Source: Euryarchaeota archaeon UBA60 (GTDB lineage: Archaea; Thermoplasmatota; Poseidoniia; Poseidoniales; Poseidoniaceae). From it: a stretch of DNA of 5,319 bases. Under the pieces are notes generated by a model, which had not been told where the DNA came from, searched no databases, and saw nothing but the letters and a program-made list of their open reading frames with translations. Made by a program: the position numbers and the translations under genes. This document shows positions 1 to 5,319 of the stretch, in pieces; position 1 is the stretch's first letter; each line of letters begins with the position of its first letter. The DNA is taken from assembly GCA_002503395.1 (NCBI GenBank), contig DARQ01000013.1:16063-21381 (forward strand). The letters are read 5' to 3'.

Positions 1-7
1 AGGCTGC

Positions 8-328
8 TCAACTCAGTGAAGTGAAGGATTGCACATTGCCCTCGGAGTCGAGTAATAGAGGCTGCCCCTCTTCCCAGGTCGGGCAGTTTCGGGAAACCCA
101 GTCACGGGTCGCCCACTCGCAGATCTCATATCCCCCAGATAGAATCCCCGAGCGCTTGATGTAGCCGACCTTGACTATATCTTTGTCCTTAGACAGAACA
201 TTGCCCAATTGCTGGCTGGTTGTACCATGGCGCATATTGCTGTTGATATACTCCAATATCTCGGCAGTATTCCTCGGTCTCTCATATAGATATTTCTTGA
301 TTTTCTCACGGATTCTTACAGTCTTCAT
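8..328 (-). CDS. Small winged helix-turn-helix protein, putative DNA-binding
   Basis: This encodes a 106-residue protein with no signal peptide or membrane segment, so it is probably cytoplasmic. Residues about 1-72 read as a winged helix: a basic first helix (RIREKIKKYLYER), a second helix (NTAEILEYINSN), a probable recognition helix (TTSQQLGNVLSKD) and a two-strand wing (VKVGYIKRSG then GGYEICEWA). The tail has a WVSRNCPTWEEG stretch of unknown role. Two in-frame ATGs exist. The upstream one (332-334) directly abuts the Shine-Dalgarno-like AGAGGA with no spacer, while the second (326-328) sits 6 bases from it, so I chose the second; the longer form would add Met-Asn. It is divergent from the large gene at 605, which also starts with a winged helix, so it may regulate that gene or itself. 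That is inference; the target is unknown. The fold rests on the sequence pattern only. Confidence 0.8.
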   Translation of the reverse strand: MKTVRIREKIKKYLYERPRNTAEILEYINSNMRHGTTSQQLGNVLSKDKDIVKVGYIKRSGILSGGYEICEWATRDWVSRNCPTWEEGQPLLLDSEGNVQSFTSLS

Positions 329-334
329 ATTCAT

Positions 335-340
335 TCCTCT
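335..340 (-). promoter_or_regulatory. Ribosome-binding site deciding the start of the small wHTH gene
   Basis: On the minus strand AGAGGA is followed by ATGAAT and then ATG. The 6-base gap to the second ATG is close to the spacing seen at the two plus-strand sites in this window (5 and 6 bases). The first ATG has zero spacing and is an unlikely start. Confidence 0.55.
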
Positions 341-403
341 GCGGGCTCGGTCACGGCCATACCGAACTCAGGTTGGCCTGTTGAAGTACAGGAGAGATGC
401 CGG

Positions 404-411
404 TGATATAA
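404..411 (-). promoter_or_regulatory. Candidate TATA box for the small wHTH gene
   Basis: Read on the minus strand this is TTATATCA, preceded by an A-rich GGTAAACGG. If it is an archaeal TATA element, transcription would begin about 25 bases downstream, near 380-385, giving a leader of roughly 55 bases. Only the motif supports this; the leader is longer than most in archaea, so the call is tentative. Confidence 0.3.
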
Positions 412-522
412 CCGTTTACCCTGCATTGAGATGGATTATTACTGAATGTGGCACAAAATCAACTCTTTCTCAACCCCGTTTGAGCGGTGTAAGGAATAAA
501 CTACTTATCTCCACAGGAAATC

Positions 523-538
523 TGTAATTAAATGTAAT
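523..538 (+). repeat. TGTAAT direct repeat, one helical turn apart
   Basis: TGTAAT occurs at 523-528 and again at 533-538, exactly 10 bases apart. A near copy, AGTAAT, lies at 554-559 beside the candidate TATA box. Ten-base phasing places the copies on the same face of the helix, as expected for paired regulator sites just upstream of a promoter. The region is AT-rich, so chance occurrence is quite possible. Confidence 0.3.
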
Positions 539-542
539 CATA

Positions 543-555
543 TTAGAAAATATAG
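543..555 (+). promoter_or_regulatory. Candidate BRE/TATA promoter of the large Trp-rich gene
   Basis: The stretch TTAGAAAATATAG reads as a purine-rich BRE-like segment followed by an AT-rich TATA element (AAATATAG, 548-555). A start site about 25 bases downstream, near 576-581, would give a short leader of about 25-30 bases that still carries the Shine-Dalgarno at 593-598. This agreement between promoter and leader makes it the better of the two promoter calls in this intergenic region. Confidence 0.45.
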
Positions 556-592
556 TAATGTTGAAAGGTAAACACCCCCTCTAGTTACTTGA

Positions 593-598
593 GAGGTG
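593..598 (+). promoter_or_regulatory. Shine-Dalgarno site GAGGTG deciding the start at 605
   Basis: GAGGTG lies 6 bases before ATG 605-607. An in-frame GTG at 596-598 would give a protein three residues longer, but that GTG is part of the Shine-Dalgarno itself. The ATG is therefore the better start. The same hexamer precedes the glycosyltransferase start at 4583. Confidence 0.65.
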
Positions 599-604
599 TC
601 TATC

Positions 605-3199
605 ATGCCGTCCCGCATCCGTTCAGGCTATAGAAGACGCTTGCTCGATTGGCTCGCAGATGGCGGCGGAACAGTGAGTGCTTCAGCGCAGTCCGTCGGT
701 TTGCACTTACCACACGCATCTTCTGAACTCAAGCAATTGCGAGAGGATGGTTGGGTTGCGAGCGACCGGGAAGAGGGTTCCAAAGGTGCAGTACAGCGCT
801 TGACCGAGGTAGGCTGGAAGCGCCTGCAAGAAGATGATATCGCTAGGCTGCAAGCCATCGACCTCTCAGATATGCCCCCCGGAGCGATTGGATGTGTGCT
901 CGCTCGCGATGGCGCCCATCTACTTTTGGCTTACGCGCAATCTCCGTCATCGGCACTGATTACCCTGCCAAACCGACCTTTCACCCAACCCGATGCGGAT
1001 GACGATATCTCGACCGGAAACCAAGGGGGGGATATGAAGTGGGTTTGGGCGGTACGGCGCGATGCTCCACAGCACTGGGTTGATGTCACGGCGATGAAGT
1101 CACTGAGTGGAGCGCCGGAAAAGATTGACCCGAGTAGAATAGAAGGTTGGGATGAACCGCTTCAAGCATGGGTGATTCTACGTGTACAACTTCTGGAACG
1201 AGGACGGAAGATGGCTCTCTCAGTTGGATCCTGGATTCAGGCGAATCCCCAAGACCGGTGGCCCAAACTACCGGCCAGCAGTATTGGTGGCGACTGGGAA
1301 TTGGGAACTGCAGCTCCGGCGCCGACACCAGTCCGGCCCAGCGCGGCAATCGCCGCGGTCATCGAAGAGCGTATCACCCAAGGACTACTGATGCGAATCG
1401 CCGGTGAAGGTGCATGGGTTCTCGGCGACCTCGATATGCTCGGACGGGGACAATCTCCGTGGCCGCTGGAAGCATTGACCGGATGGATTTTTCGCGCCCA
1501 TACCAGATTGGATTCCGAAGAGATTGACCGCCGTCGCTCATGGTTGAGAGCCGAATTGGTTGGCCGCTCTCCCGACCAGCGTCGTACCTCCCGGCAGCAA
1601 GCGACCTGGAACCGCTTTGCCAGTGCGTGGCCGATTGGAAAATGGCGTTCAAAGGACCCGGGTAGTGAAGCGGCGTGGGATTTGCGTGGCTTGGACGAGG
1701 GCGCTAGAATTTCCCTCATCGAATGGGCGCTCGACTCGACTCCAACAAAGGTGGTCATCCAGTGGCCCTCGGGAATTGAGTTGGCGCGCACCTTGTGCGA
1801 AAGAGTGCTAGCCCATCCTAATCTACGGTTATTGATAATGAATGATAAGCCACCATCAGCATCACCGCTCATACTTCGCACCGCTCCCGAAGGCCTACCA
1901 TCCTCTCGTTTGCAATTACCTTCGGGAATCAGCCTCCCGGTGCAACTTTCCTCAGGCTCGCCGCCACCATTGCGCCTACCCGATATCGCGGTGCCAGCAA
2001 AGCACGAAGATATTGCTGAGGTTGCCGAATCTCTCACCACCCTAGGGGTAATCCTACCTGAATCATTGCCGAGCCGACCCCCCGCCGACCTCGATGACGC
2101 AATCCGTATATCTTGCCTATTGTTCCCGGAAGGTGACGGTGAATGGGCAAATAATTGTGAGGGTCTGGCTCCCTTGGCGGCGTGGATAGCCTCCCCTCGA
2201 GAAGAGAGGTGGAGTAGGTGGTTACGAGTCTCCAGTCGTCTTGACGAGGTTTGGCTGGCTCTGCTTTCACCGAGCGATATACCGTCTCCCGAATTGGTGG
2301 AAATAGCCTCGACTATCGGAGATGATGAGTGGGCACAGAATGCCGGGGAAGTCCTCTCTCGGCGCCTGATTGAACATCCCGACCTACTGCTCGACCTCCA
2401 TCCGTTGACCACTGGCAAAGTCAATCCGTGGCTAGCATCGGTTGGCTTGGTCGCCGCCCCTCGACTTGAGGACGACTACGCCAGAGTCATCACCGCGTGG
2501 GCATGGCCGGCGTGGTTGGAATCCCCAACCCACGGTTTTTCCGAGGTCTTACCGGCTTTGGTCATTCTTGAGCAGAGAGGCCTGATCGCCGCTGATTGGA
2601 AGAGCGAATTGGGCGGGGGAAAGTTTCCCAGCGATGGTCCTATAGGGGTGTGGTCGGAATTAATGGCCCTCAGATCTGAGAGTATTCAAGATGGGGAATT
2701 CGCCATGCGGGTGGTCAAGACTATACCGATGTCATGGTGGTCACCATGGGCGAGCGAGATTCTGCAACTGTTATTGCGGGAAAAGAAGTGGTTGAGATAT
2801 TTGCTGAAAGAGGACATTCCATGGGCTGCAATGGTGTTGCGGAGCAGTGATGAAAGTCACTCGATTCCCGGGGTTGAGCGCCAATTCCAGCAATGTCCTG
2901 ACGACCTGTTGTTGACCATCGAAGTTCACCGCGAACGTTTTGAGAAAAATCCCACCGCCGGCTCCGAGCATCTGCTCGACTTGATCGATGCTTTGGAAGC
3001 GGTCGCCAACGGCCGTCCGCCACCTCTGGGGCGGCGGCATCGCAACGCCGGTTGGCTGGCCCAGCCACTCGCTCTGTGGCCCCACTTTGAAATCGATGAA
3101 TGGATTGATGGAGATGTGCGAATCGGTGCCCGACTATTCGCTAGAATCAGTGGCTATCATTCGGGGCTGAAAACCTCACAACAGAGTCGTTTAGACTAA
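605..3199 (+). CDS. Large Trp-rich protein of unknown function with N-terminal winged helix
   Basis: This encodes 864 residues; I do not recognise the family. Residues about 1-85 look like a MarR/ArsR-style winged helix: helix GYRRRLLDWLADG, a putative recognition helix with HASSELKQLREDGW (37-50), and a wing DREEGSKGAVQRLTEVGW. Residues 94-160 appear strand-rich (GCVLARDGAHLLLAYA). Residues 300-350 are rich in arginine. Residues 370-415 suggest a beta-alpha-beta unit (TKVVIQWPSG, then NLRLLIMND). Residues 415-465 are rich in Pro and Ser, probably a linker. Residues 465-800 look mostly helical. Tryptophan is remarkable: about 41 residues, near 5% against a usual 1-1.5%, including WAWPAW (632-637) and WWSPW (711-715). 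There is no membrane segment, signal peptide, Walker A motif or recognisable catalytic signature. It is probably a cytosolic DNA-binding or scaffold protein. It has its own promoter and no tightly spaced neighbour. The reading frame is firm; the function is open. Confidence 0.88.
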   Translation: MPSRIRSGYRRRLLDWLADGGGTVSASAQSVGLHLPHASSELKQLREDGWVASDREEGSKGAVQRLTEVGWKRLQEDDIARLQAIDLSDMPPGAIGCVLARDGAHLLLAYAQSPSSALITLPNRPFTQPDADDDISTGNQGGDMKWVWAVRRDAPQHWVDVTAMKSLSGAPEKIDPSRIEGWDEPLQAWVILRVQLLERGRKMALSVGSWIQANPQDRWPKLPASSIGGDWELGTAAPAPTPVRPSAAIAAVIEERITQGLLMRIAGEGAWVLGDLDMLGRGQSPWPLEALTGWIFRAHTRLDSEEIDRRRSWLRAELVGRSPDQRRTSRQQATWNRFASAWPIGKWRSKDPGSEAAWDLRGLDEGARISLIEWALDSTPTKVVIQWPSGIELARTLCERVLAHPNLRLLIMNDKPPSASPLILRTAPEGLPSSRLQLPSGISLPVQLSSGSPPPLRLPDIAVPAKHEDIAEVAESLTTLGVILPESLPSRPPADLDDAIRISCLLFPEGDGEWANNCEGLAPLAAWIASPREERWSRWLRVSSRLDEVWLALLSPSDIPSPELVEIASTIGDDEWAQNAGEVLSRRLIEHPDLLLDLHPLTTGKVNPWLASVGLVAAPRLEDDYARVITAWAWPAWLESPTHGFSEVLPALVILEQRGLIAADWKSELGGGKFPSDGPIGVWSELMALRSESIQDGEFAMRVVKTIPMSWWSPWASEILQLLLREKKWLRYLLKEDIPWAAMVLRSSDESHSIPGVERQFQQCPDDLLLTIEVHRERFEKNPTAGSEHLLDLIDALEAVANGRPPPLGRRHRNAGWLAQPLALWPHFEIDEWIDGDVRIGARLFARISGYHSGLKTSQQSRLD

Positions 3200-3560
3200 T
3201 CGAAGCCTTGAAAACACCTCGCCTCCGCCCGAAGATTGCCGCAGCAGCAACATCGGCGCGATGCCTTCGGGCAAGTGAACGTTCGATACCAATGTCTGCG
3301 GTTGGCGCACAGTCGAAGACCACCTGGAGCCTTTTGGCGATGAATGGTGATGCAAGCTTTGCGCCGTAACTGATTGGGTTTGGGTCCTTGCCGGACGATA
3401 GGATGAAGGTGAGCCAACCCCCCGATTGGACACACGCCCCGGCGCGAGGGTCAGGCCTGCGAGGTAACGATGACACACGGCCGTTACGTGCCGGGGCACA
3501 TTTTTCCCTATTTCAGCCCGCATGATAGGGCATGCTCAAAAGTGACGCTACCCGCTACTC
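3200..3560 (+). other. 361-base gap without a convincing gene; candidate structured RNA or leader
   Basis: No plus-strand frame is open here, and the minus-strand frames look accidental. Instead there are three groups of complementary segments. First, 3227-3234 pairs with 3265-3272 (8 bp), enclosing a 4-bp GCCG/CGGC stem (3238-3241 with 3254-3257). Second, 3300-3306 pairs with 3413-3419 (7 bp), continued by 3321-3325 with 3407-3411 (5 bp), leaving a 14-base bulge on the left and one base on the right. Third, 3436-3446 pairs with 3487-3497 (11 bp). I looked for SRP RNA (GGAAGGnAGCA), RNase P RNA (GAGGAAA, ACAGAA, GGCTTA), tRNA and 5S features and found none. It could be an independent ncRNA, a leader controlling the CoA gene, or chance pairing in GC-rich DNA. 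The 5' end is not defined. Confidence 0.3.
3436..3505 (+). terminator. GC-rich hairpin followed by TTTTT, terminator-like
   Basis: GCCCCGGCGCG (3436-3446) pairs with CGTGCCGGGGC (3487-3497) over 11 positions, ten Watson-Crick and one G-T. The enclosed stretch can form an alternative 6-bp stem, GTAACG (3464-3469) with CGTTAC (3482-3487). Five Ts follow at 3501-3505, three bases after the stem. The G-T pair becomes A-C on the opposite strand, which favours the plus strand as the RNA. Archaeal termination depends mainly on T-tracts, so the hairpin may be the 3' domain of an RNA. With the stop of the upstream gene 237 bases away, a simple terminator for that gene is less natural. Confidence 0.4.
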
Positions 3561-4583
3561 ATGGCAATGGGAGAGCCACCTTTGCGCCGATGTCTGGTCG
3601 GCGGTACCTTTGACCGTTTTCACATCGGTCACGAAGTACTATTGTCCACCGCGCTACGGCATGCCGAAAAAATCGAGGTCTGGGTCTGCGATGATAAGAT
3701 GGCGAGACAGAAATCTCCACTTGTAGAGGATTACGAGCGGAGATCTACCGAAGTTGTTGAATGGTTGCAATCCACTTTCCCTGATCGATTCAGTATTCAC
3801 ACCCTCGATGATGAATATGGTCCAGCCCGCACCCGCCACGATTGTGACTCAATCGCCTGTACCATCGAGACCCAGATAATATGTGAGAGAATCAATTCCG
3901 AGAGGGAGATGGATGGTTTGGCGAAACTTGAGATAATCACAGTGCCGCACGTCGAAGATGCACTCGGTGGAGTGGTCAGCAGTACGCGGATAAGAGCCGG
4001 AATAATCGACCGCCGGGGACAGCCATGGGTAAGTGATGAACTGGCGCTGAATTCTTATCGAATGGTCGCGAGTTTGGAGGCGGAATTGAAAGCGCCACTC
4101 GGTGAGGTCTTTACCGGCCCGGAATCCACCCCGGAGGTCGCCATGGGGATGGCCTTGGAACAAATCATTCTCCCCGCACCCGCTCTTATCGCGGTCGGCG
4201 ATGTCACCGTTCAGACATTACTCGATATGGATATTATTCCCGATGTTGCGGTGGTTGATGGCCAGACCAAGCGAGCGATTCTCGATGAATCTGAATACGT
4301 CGATGAAGACTTCTTTGAACAGGTACTGAAGGCAGAAAACCCAGCCGGAATCCTCACCCCTAGCCTGTTCATCGCCTGTCGAGATGCCTTGGCCAGTGAC
4401 CTGTCAACATTGATAATAGTCGATGGCGAGGAAGATTTGGCGCCGATGTATCTGCATCGGCTCGCTCCGTTGGGGGCAGTGATATTGTATGGTCAACCTC
4501 GACAAGGTGTGGTATTGCGGCTTACCGATGAGGTTGTCAAGCAGCGCTGCCGCTCCCTTCTCGACGCCTTTGAGGTGCTGTGA
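3561..4583 (+). CDS. Bifunctional phosphopantetheine adenylyltransferase / GTP-dependent dephospho-CoA kinase
   Basis: This 340-residue cytosolic enzyme would perform the last two steps of CoA synthesis: 4'-phosphopantetheine plus ATP to dephospho-CoA, then GTP-dependent phosphorylation to CoA. Residues about 10-160 form the archaeal adenylyltransferase, a nucleotidyltransferase fold, with GGTFDRFHIGH (14-24, containing the HxGH motif) and SSTRIR (140-145). Residues about 165-340 match the DUF359 kinase, characterised in Thermococcus: GDVT (213-216), VDGQTKR (232-238), VDGEEDL (287-293) and YGQP (310-313). Each domain has about the usual length of its stand-alone form, and no expected motif is missing. 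The first ATG follows an in-frame TGA at 3543-3545; ATG 3567 is an alternative. Neither has a Shine-Dalgarno, unlike the other genes here, so the message may be leaderless or use another initiation mode. The gene overlaps the next by one base. Eukaryotic CoA synthase has an analogous fusion, but with an unrelated P-loop kinase. I know no agreed symbol for the fusion. Confidence 0.95.
   Translation: MAMGEPPLRRCLVGGTFDRFHIGHEVLLSTALRHAEKIEVWVCDDKMARQKSPLVEDYERRSTEVVEWLQSTFPDRFSIHTLDDEYGPARTRHDCDSIACTIETQIICERINSEREMDGLAKLEIITVPHVEDALGGVVSSTRIRAGIIDRRGQPWVSDELALNSYRMVASLEAELKAPLGEVFTGPESTPEVAMGMALEQIILPAPALIAVGDVTVQTLLDMDIIPDVAVVDGQTKRAILDESEYVDEDFFEQVLKAENPAGILTPSLFIACRDALASDLSTLIIVDGEEDLAPMYLHRLAPLGAVILYGQPRQGVVLRLTDEVVKQRCRSLLDAFEVL
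4572..4577 (+). promoter_or_regulatory. Shine-Dalgarno site of the glycosyltransferase, inside the CoA gene
   Basis: GAGGTG lies 5 bases before ATG 4583-4585, within the last codons of the CoA enzyme gene. Together with the one-base overlap (TGATG), this points to translational coupling of the two genes. Confidence 0.65.
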
Positions 4584-5319
4584 TGGCTGAACAAGAACAA
4601 TCGGAGAAGCCGTTGGTTTCGATTACAGTCTGTGTTCGCGATGGTGAACAGTGGATCGATGAATGTATCGCGAGTCTGGTTGCACAGGATTGGCCGAATA
4701 TCGAGATCATCGCCGTCGATGATGGTTCAAGCGATGCCTCGACTGAGAGATTAATGGTTTGGGATGACCCCGAAGGCATGAATAATAATCATCCGGTGAG
4801 AGTCATTACCCAAGGCCCCAAGGGTCTTTCGGCAGCCAGGTCATCCGCGCTCGGCAAGGCCAGGGGCGAGTGGGTTGCCATCACCGATATCGACGTACGC
4901 CCGGAACCCTCCTGGATTTCACAATTGATGAGAGCAAGATTTTCGCTCGATGAGGTGGAAACCGTAGTTGCGGTTACCGGGCGCACCGTATTTGAATCAG
5001 GAGAGAGCATTATCAGTAAATTACGTGCTTCCGAGGTGGCGGAGAAATATCGTAATCGCCAAAGGACCACCAGTCTTGCAAATGGCCCATGTAGCGTATT
5101 CGAGCGTCGCGCCCTGTTGGAAATCGGTGGTTTCGATGAACGATGGTATCATGCCGAAGATATGGAGGTCAGCCTGAGATTAATCGGCGGTGGCGGGACG
5201 ATTGTCTACTCTCCTGATGCGGTAGTAAATCACATCGCCGAGGAAAATATCACCACTTTCTTGGCCAAACGAACTCGCGATGCCAGAGCTCACGTGAGGA
5301 TTGTTCGTCATCATCCCAA
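4583..5319 (+). CDS. Family 2 glycosyltransferase, 3' end beyond the window
   Basis: The frame runs open from ATG 4583 to the window edge, giving 245 complete codons without a stop. The protein has the GT-A fold pattern of family 2 glycosyltransferases, which move a sugar from a nucleotide-sugar donor to an acceptor. Visible marks are the first strand LVSITVCV (11-18), IIAVDDGSSDAS (42-53) for nucleotide binding, GLSAARSSAL (81-90), the metal-binding DxD as TDID (101-104), the acceptor-side NGPCSVFERRALLEIGGFDE (167-186), and the ED of HAEDMEVSLRL (190-200) where the catalytic base usually lies. Donor and acceptor cannot be read from this. No membrane segment occurs in the visible part, but family members often carry one after the catalytic domain. 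It starts by a one-base overlap with the CoA gene and has its own Shine-Dalgarno, so it is probably the second gene of that operon. Likely roles are surface glycan or lipid glycosylation, by inference. Confidence 0.92.
   Translation, partial: MAEQEQSEKPLVSITVCVRDGEQWIDECIASLVAQDWPNIEIIAVDDGSSDASTERLMVWDDPEGMNNNHPVRVITQGPKGLSAARSSALGKARGEWVAITDIDVRPEPSWISQLMRARFSLDEVETVVAVTGRTVFESGESIISKLRASEVAEKYRNRQRTTSLANGPCSVFERRALLEIGGFDERWYHAEDMEVSLRLIGGGGTIVYSPDAVVNHIAEENITTFLAKRTRDARAHVRIVRHHP

Noticed and set aside
171..527. 118-codon plus-strand frame opposite the small winged-helix gene, with a hydrophobic stretch
   Set aside because: The hydrophobic run is the antisense of the winged-helix gene's coding sequence. 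The frame lacks a credible start signal and continues through the AT-rich promoter region.
596..598. GTG start giving an 867-residue version of the large protein
   Set aside because: This GTG is part of the GAGGTG Shine-Dalgarno, and the ATG at 605 sits at the spacing used elsewhere in the window.
1237..2424. 395-codon open frame antisense to the large Trp-rich gene
   Set aside because: Long antisense frames are common opposite GC-rich genes. The translation is Ser/Arg-rich with no fold pattern, and the sense frame has a promoter, a Shine-Dalgarno and a structured protein.
3347..3373. C/D-box-like pair GTGATGC and CTGA suggesting an archaeal guide RNA
   Set aside because: The C box has a mismatch, the spacing fits only half a guide RNA, and no C' or D' boxes follow.
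3147..3476. Minus-strand open frame of 109 codons across the gap before the CoA gene
   Set aside because: It begins with GTG, has no clear Shine-Dalgarno and runs 53 bases into the end of the large gene. A second minus-strand frame over the same stretch is equally open, as expected in GC-rich DNA. The central segment reads somewhat protein-like, so a decayed or novel small gene is not excluded, but I recognise no motif.
3200..3505. Known structural RNA (SRP RNA, RNase P RNA, tRNA, 5S rRNA)
   Set aside because: GGTCAGG followed by GATGAC (3449-3474) briefly recalls SRP RNA helix 8, but the diagnostic GGAAGGnAGCA is absent on both strands. RNase P conserved cores (GAGGAAA, ACAGAA, GGCTTA) are absent. 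GTTCGATACC at 3281 resembles a tRNA T-loop but its flanks do not pair.
3191..3523. Second minus-strand open frame of 110 codons in the same gap
   Set aside because: Its composition is rich in Ser, Arg, Pro and His with no domain pattern, it overlaps the other frame and the large gene's end, and it has no recognisable features.

Overview
The window looks archaeal. Its clearest gene fuses the archaeal-type phosphopantetheine adenylyltransferase to the GTP-dependent dephospho-CoA kinase (DUF359 family), a kinase type characteristic of archaea. Apparent TATA elements, Shine-Dalgarno sites of the GAGGTG type and a small winged-helix protein of a style I associate with marine Group II archaea (Poseidoniia) fit this. 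The archaeal call is strong; the Poseidoniia call is an inference from general resemblance.

Layout. Positions 8-328 (minus strand) encode a small winged-helix protein. It is divergent from a very large, tryptophan-rich protein at 605-3199 (plus strand), which also begins with a predicted winged helix and whose remaining ~780 residues I do not recognise. The roughly 275 bases between them hold candidate promoters for both directions, a 10-bp-phased TGTAAT direct repeat and an inverted GTTTACC/GGTAAAC pair.

Positions 3200-3560 hold no convincing gene. They contain three separate groups of complementary segments. The last is an 11-bp GC-rich stem followed closely by TTTTT, so this may be an untranslated structured RNA or a leader of the next gene. 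It matches no RNA family I could recognise.

Positions 3561-4583 encode the bifunctional CoA-synthesis enzyme, which would carry out the last two steps of CoA synthesis. Its stop codon overlaps by one base the start of a family 2 glycosyltransferase (4583 to beyond the window end), whose ribosome-binding site lies inside the end of the CoA gene. These two are very probably co-transcribed and translationally coupled, though no biochemical link between CoA synthesis and glycosyl transfer is evident.

I found no tRNA, rRNA, CRISPR array, insertion sequence or phage gene. The least explained elements are the large Trp-rich protein and the structured stretch before the CoA gene.
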